7,199 bases of DNA. Source: an uncultured cyanobacterium. Its GTDB lineage: Bacteria; Cyanobacteriota; Cyanobacteriia; Pseudanabaenales; Pseudanabaenaceae. Below, one piece after another: positions 5,719 to 7,199 of the stretch. The stretch's first letter is position 1, and every line of letters starts with the position of its first letter. Under the pieces are notes generated by a model, which searched no databases, had not been told where the DNA came from, and saw only the letters and a list, made by a program, of their open reading frames with translations. The position numbers and the translations under genes are program-made. Location of the stretch: the NCBI GenBank assembly GCA_903819605.1, contig CAIJEA010000570.1, positions 1 to 7,199 on the forward strand, written 5' to 3'.

Positions 5719-6777
5719 TTAAGGATAGAAAGTTAGTTTAGGTAAAGCCAACGATTCTTCCCATCCCATCATGATATTCATACATTGCACCGCTTGAGCA
5801 GCTTGACCTTTCATCAAATTATCAATCGCTGAAACTACAATTACTCGTCCTGTACGCTCATCGACCTCCACACCGAGATAACAGAGGTTTGTGCCTAAAG
5901 CCCATTTAGTCTGTGGGAAGATATTTTTTGGTAGAACCTGCACCCATTCTGAATTGCGATAAAAAGACTTGTAGATAGTTAGAACATCTTCCTTAACTAA
6001 ACCAGGATCGCGTAACTTCGCATATACCGTCGAAAGAATACCGCGAATCATGGGAATTAGATGCGGTGTGAACTGTACTAATACCTCTTGACCTGCTATA
6101 TCACTACAAATCTGTTCGATTTCGGGAGTATGTCGATGGCTAGCAATACCATAGGCTCCAAGAGAACCATCGGCTTCAGCTAATAACAGGTTCGTCTTAG
6201 GCTGACGACCGCCACCCGATGTACCTGACTTGGCATCAATAATAATAGTACTAGGATCGACTAAGCCCTGTTTTAGTAATGGCTGCAAAGCCAATAAGCT
6301 TGCCGTTGGATAGCAACCTGCACAGCCTACTAAGTCAGCAGTGGCAATGCGATCGCGATATATTTCAGGTAACCCATACACAGCTTTAGCATTAATTTCG
6401 GCATCAGTCCGTGCTTCTTTGTACCAAGACTCATAGACTTGCAGATCGGTGAAGCGATAGTCTGCGGATAAATCCAAAACTTTACACCCTTTAGCAAGCA
6501 GCCGTGGCGCAATTTTGCTAGCTAACCCATTGGGCAATGATAAAAATACAACTTTGCAGCGATCGGCGATCGCTTCAGGCTCTAAATTTTCGATCGGTAG
6601 ATTTACGGCATGGGCAATATGTGGATATAAATCAGCAAAATTTTGACCAACAGAACCACTACCACCCATGTAGGTAATGTTCACCAATGGATGCTCTAGA
6701 AGCAATCTGACTAATTGGATACCGCCATAGCCTGACGCACCAATAATACCTACGGGGATGCGATTCTGTGCGCTCAT
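5719..6777 (-). CDS. argC: N-acetyl-gamma-glutamyl-phosphate reductase
   Basis: ArgC reduces N-acetylglutamyl-5-phosphate with NADPH to N-acetylglutamate semialdehyde, the third step of arginine synthesis, in the cytosol. The 352 residues match the usual length of the long bacterial type. The Rossmann loop is GIIGASGYGGIQLVRLL (10-26), and LDLSADYRF is at 101-109. The catalytic cysteine is Cys155 in the signature VGCAGCYPTAS (150-160). DAKSGTSGGGR is at 181-191, and the histidine-containing HRHTPEIEQ at 214-222 is the usual catalytic region. SAIDNLMKGQAAQAVQCMN near 316-334 is the typical C-terminal dimer-side motif. The ATG at 6775-6777 is supported by GGAG about 7 nt upstream on the minus strand. 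No other arg gene is adjacent, as is common in cyanobacteria where arginine genes are scattered. I could not settle on a promoter. Identification is secure. Confidence 0.97.
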   Translation of the reverse strand: MSAQNRIPVGIIGASGYGGIQLVRLLLEHPLVNITYMGGSGSVGQNFADLYPHIAHAVNLPIENLEPEAIADRCKVVFLSLPNGLASKIAPRLLAKGCKVLDLSADYRFTDLQVYESWYKEARTDAEINAKAVYGLPEIYRDRIATADLVGCAGCYPTASLLALQPLLKQGLVDPSTIIIDAKSGTSGGGRQPKTNLLLAEADGSLGAYGIASHRHTPEIEQICSDIAGQEVLVQFTPHLIPMIRGILSTVYAKLRDPGLVKEDVLTIYKSFYRNSEWVQVLPKNIFPQTKWALGTNLCYLGVEVDERTGRVIVVSAIDNLMKGQAAQAVQCMNIMMGWEESLALPKLTFYP

Positions 6778-6993
6778 AAACTTACTCCATCAAAATATTG
6801 AAAATGCTTTTCGCGTTTGGGGTAACAACTTAGCATAAGCCAAGTACTTAGCCTTAATATTAGTACGCGCAAACACTATGATTTCTTACTGTCTACTAGG
6901 TTAGGCAGAGGATAACACTCATAACAATTAAAAATAAATCCTAACAGCACTTAATACAGAAGCATTTGATGCACAATTAGCGCTTTTAGCTTG
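6778..6993. other. argC upstream region, no gene seen
   Basis: No convincing ORF occurs here. The stretch next to argC carries its Shine-Dalgarno sequence and presumably its promoter, but I see no clear -35/-10 pair. An 8-bp palindrome AAGTACTT lies at 6842-6849. I looked for the GTA-N8-TAC pattern of the nitrogen regulator NtcA and did not find a clean match. Confidence 0.4.
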
Positions 6994-7050
6994 TAAAACC
7001 CAAATAGATAAAGGCGGCGCTTCGCACCGCCTTTATCTATTTGGGTTTTA
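6994..7050. repeat. 24-bp perfect-stem hairpin with CTTCGC apex
   Basis: The arms 6994-7017 and 7027-7050 are perfectly complementary over 24 bp around a 9-nt loop CGCTTCGCA. The apex GCGGCGCTTCGCACCGC matches the 3178-3228 hairpin (minus-strand reading) at 15 of 17 nt, and both stems begin AAACCC. The middle of the stem differs completely yet stays paired. It is more than 200 nt upstream of argC and may be the terminator of a gene beyond the right edge on the minus strand, or a free-standing repeat. Confidence 0.75.
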
Positions 7051-7078
7051 TTTCCTAAGCAAAACTTGCATTGCTATA

Positions 7079-7171
7079 TATAGCAATCCTAAATGAGTCA
7101 TGAGAAACAGAATCTTATAACAAGGGGCTTAAGCCCCTTGCCTTTCTCACAAATGATTTAGGACTGCTATA
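7079..7171. mobile_element. MITE-like element with terminal inverted repeats and flanking TA
   Basis: TAGCAATCCTAAAT (7081-7094) and ATTTAGGACTGCTA (7156-7169) form terminal inverted repeats matching at 13 of 14 positions. A TA dinucleotide lies immediately outside each end (7079-7080, 7170-7171). A second inner pair TGAGAAA (7101-7107)/TTTCTCA (7143-7149) and a 20-bp perfect palindrome centred on CTTAAG (7121-7140) fold the whole unit. It is far too short to encode a transposase. TA duplication and this layout fit miniature elements mobilised by IS630/Tc1-mariner type transposases, which are common in cyanobacteria; that assignment is inferred. Confidence 0.7.
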
Positions 7172-7199
7172 AGCTAAAAGTACATTTGACTTTGGTAAA

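Noticed and set aside
880..7171. CRISPR array or clustered direct repeats
   Set aside because: The repeats are isolated palindromes hundreds to thousands of bases apart, with no regular spacers and no cas genes.

Overview
This window reads as cyanobacterial chromosome, most like a phycobilisome-bearing, fairly AT-rich lineage such as Pseudanabaena (the genus is inferred from overall flavour, not proven). Three things support this. It carries chlI (chlorophyll synthesis) next to a CpcT/CpeT-type phycobiliprotein lyase. It carries a helix-turn-helix module of a kind common in cyanobacterial signalling proteins. By eye there are twelve copies of the cyanobacterial HIP1 octamer GCGATCGC.

Layout, left to right. 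Positions 1-351 are an AT-rich non-coding leader with short repeats. Positions 352-876 (+) encode a small stand-alone protein whose N-terminal half is the vMAP-type HTH module and whose function is unknown. Converging on it is purD (974-2248, -), with two hairpins packed into the 97-bp gap. Behind purD on the same strand lies a cpcT-like lyase (2478-3095, -), divergent from chlI (3334-4407, +). chlI converges on thiL (4441-5454, -), with a 15-bp perfect stem shared between their 3' ends. argC (5719-6777, -) lies upstream of thiL on the same strand but is separated from it by 264 bp and a strong hairpin. The last 420 bp hold no gene but contain a long hairpin and a 93-bp MITE-like element.

The five enzyme genes are housekeeping: purine synthesis, phycobilin attachment, Mg-chelatase, thiamine diphosphate synthesis and arginine synthesis. 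They appear to be single-gene transcription units rather than one operon, since hairpins or long gaps separate almost every pair. The lyase and chlI both serve photosynthetic pigment assembly and start back to back, so coordinated control is conceivable, but the sequence does not prove it.

The most distinctive feature is not a gene. It is a set of long, perfectly or almost perfectly paired intergenic hairpins (22-25 bp stems). At least two of them share a 17-nt apex of the form GCGGC-R-CTTCGC-R-CCGC while their mid-stems differ and stay paired, which indicates a dispersed repeat family. I see no CRISPR array, tRNA, rRNA, toxin-antitoxin pair or defence island, and no convincing new multi-gene system.
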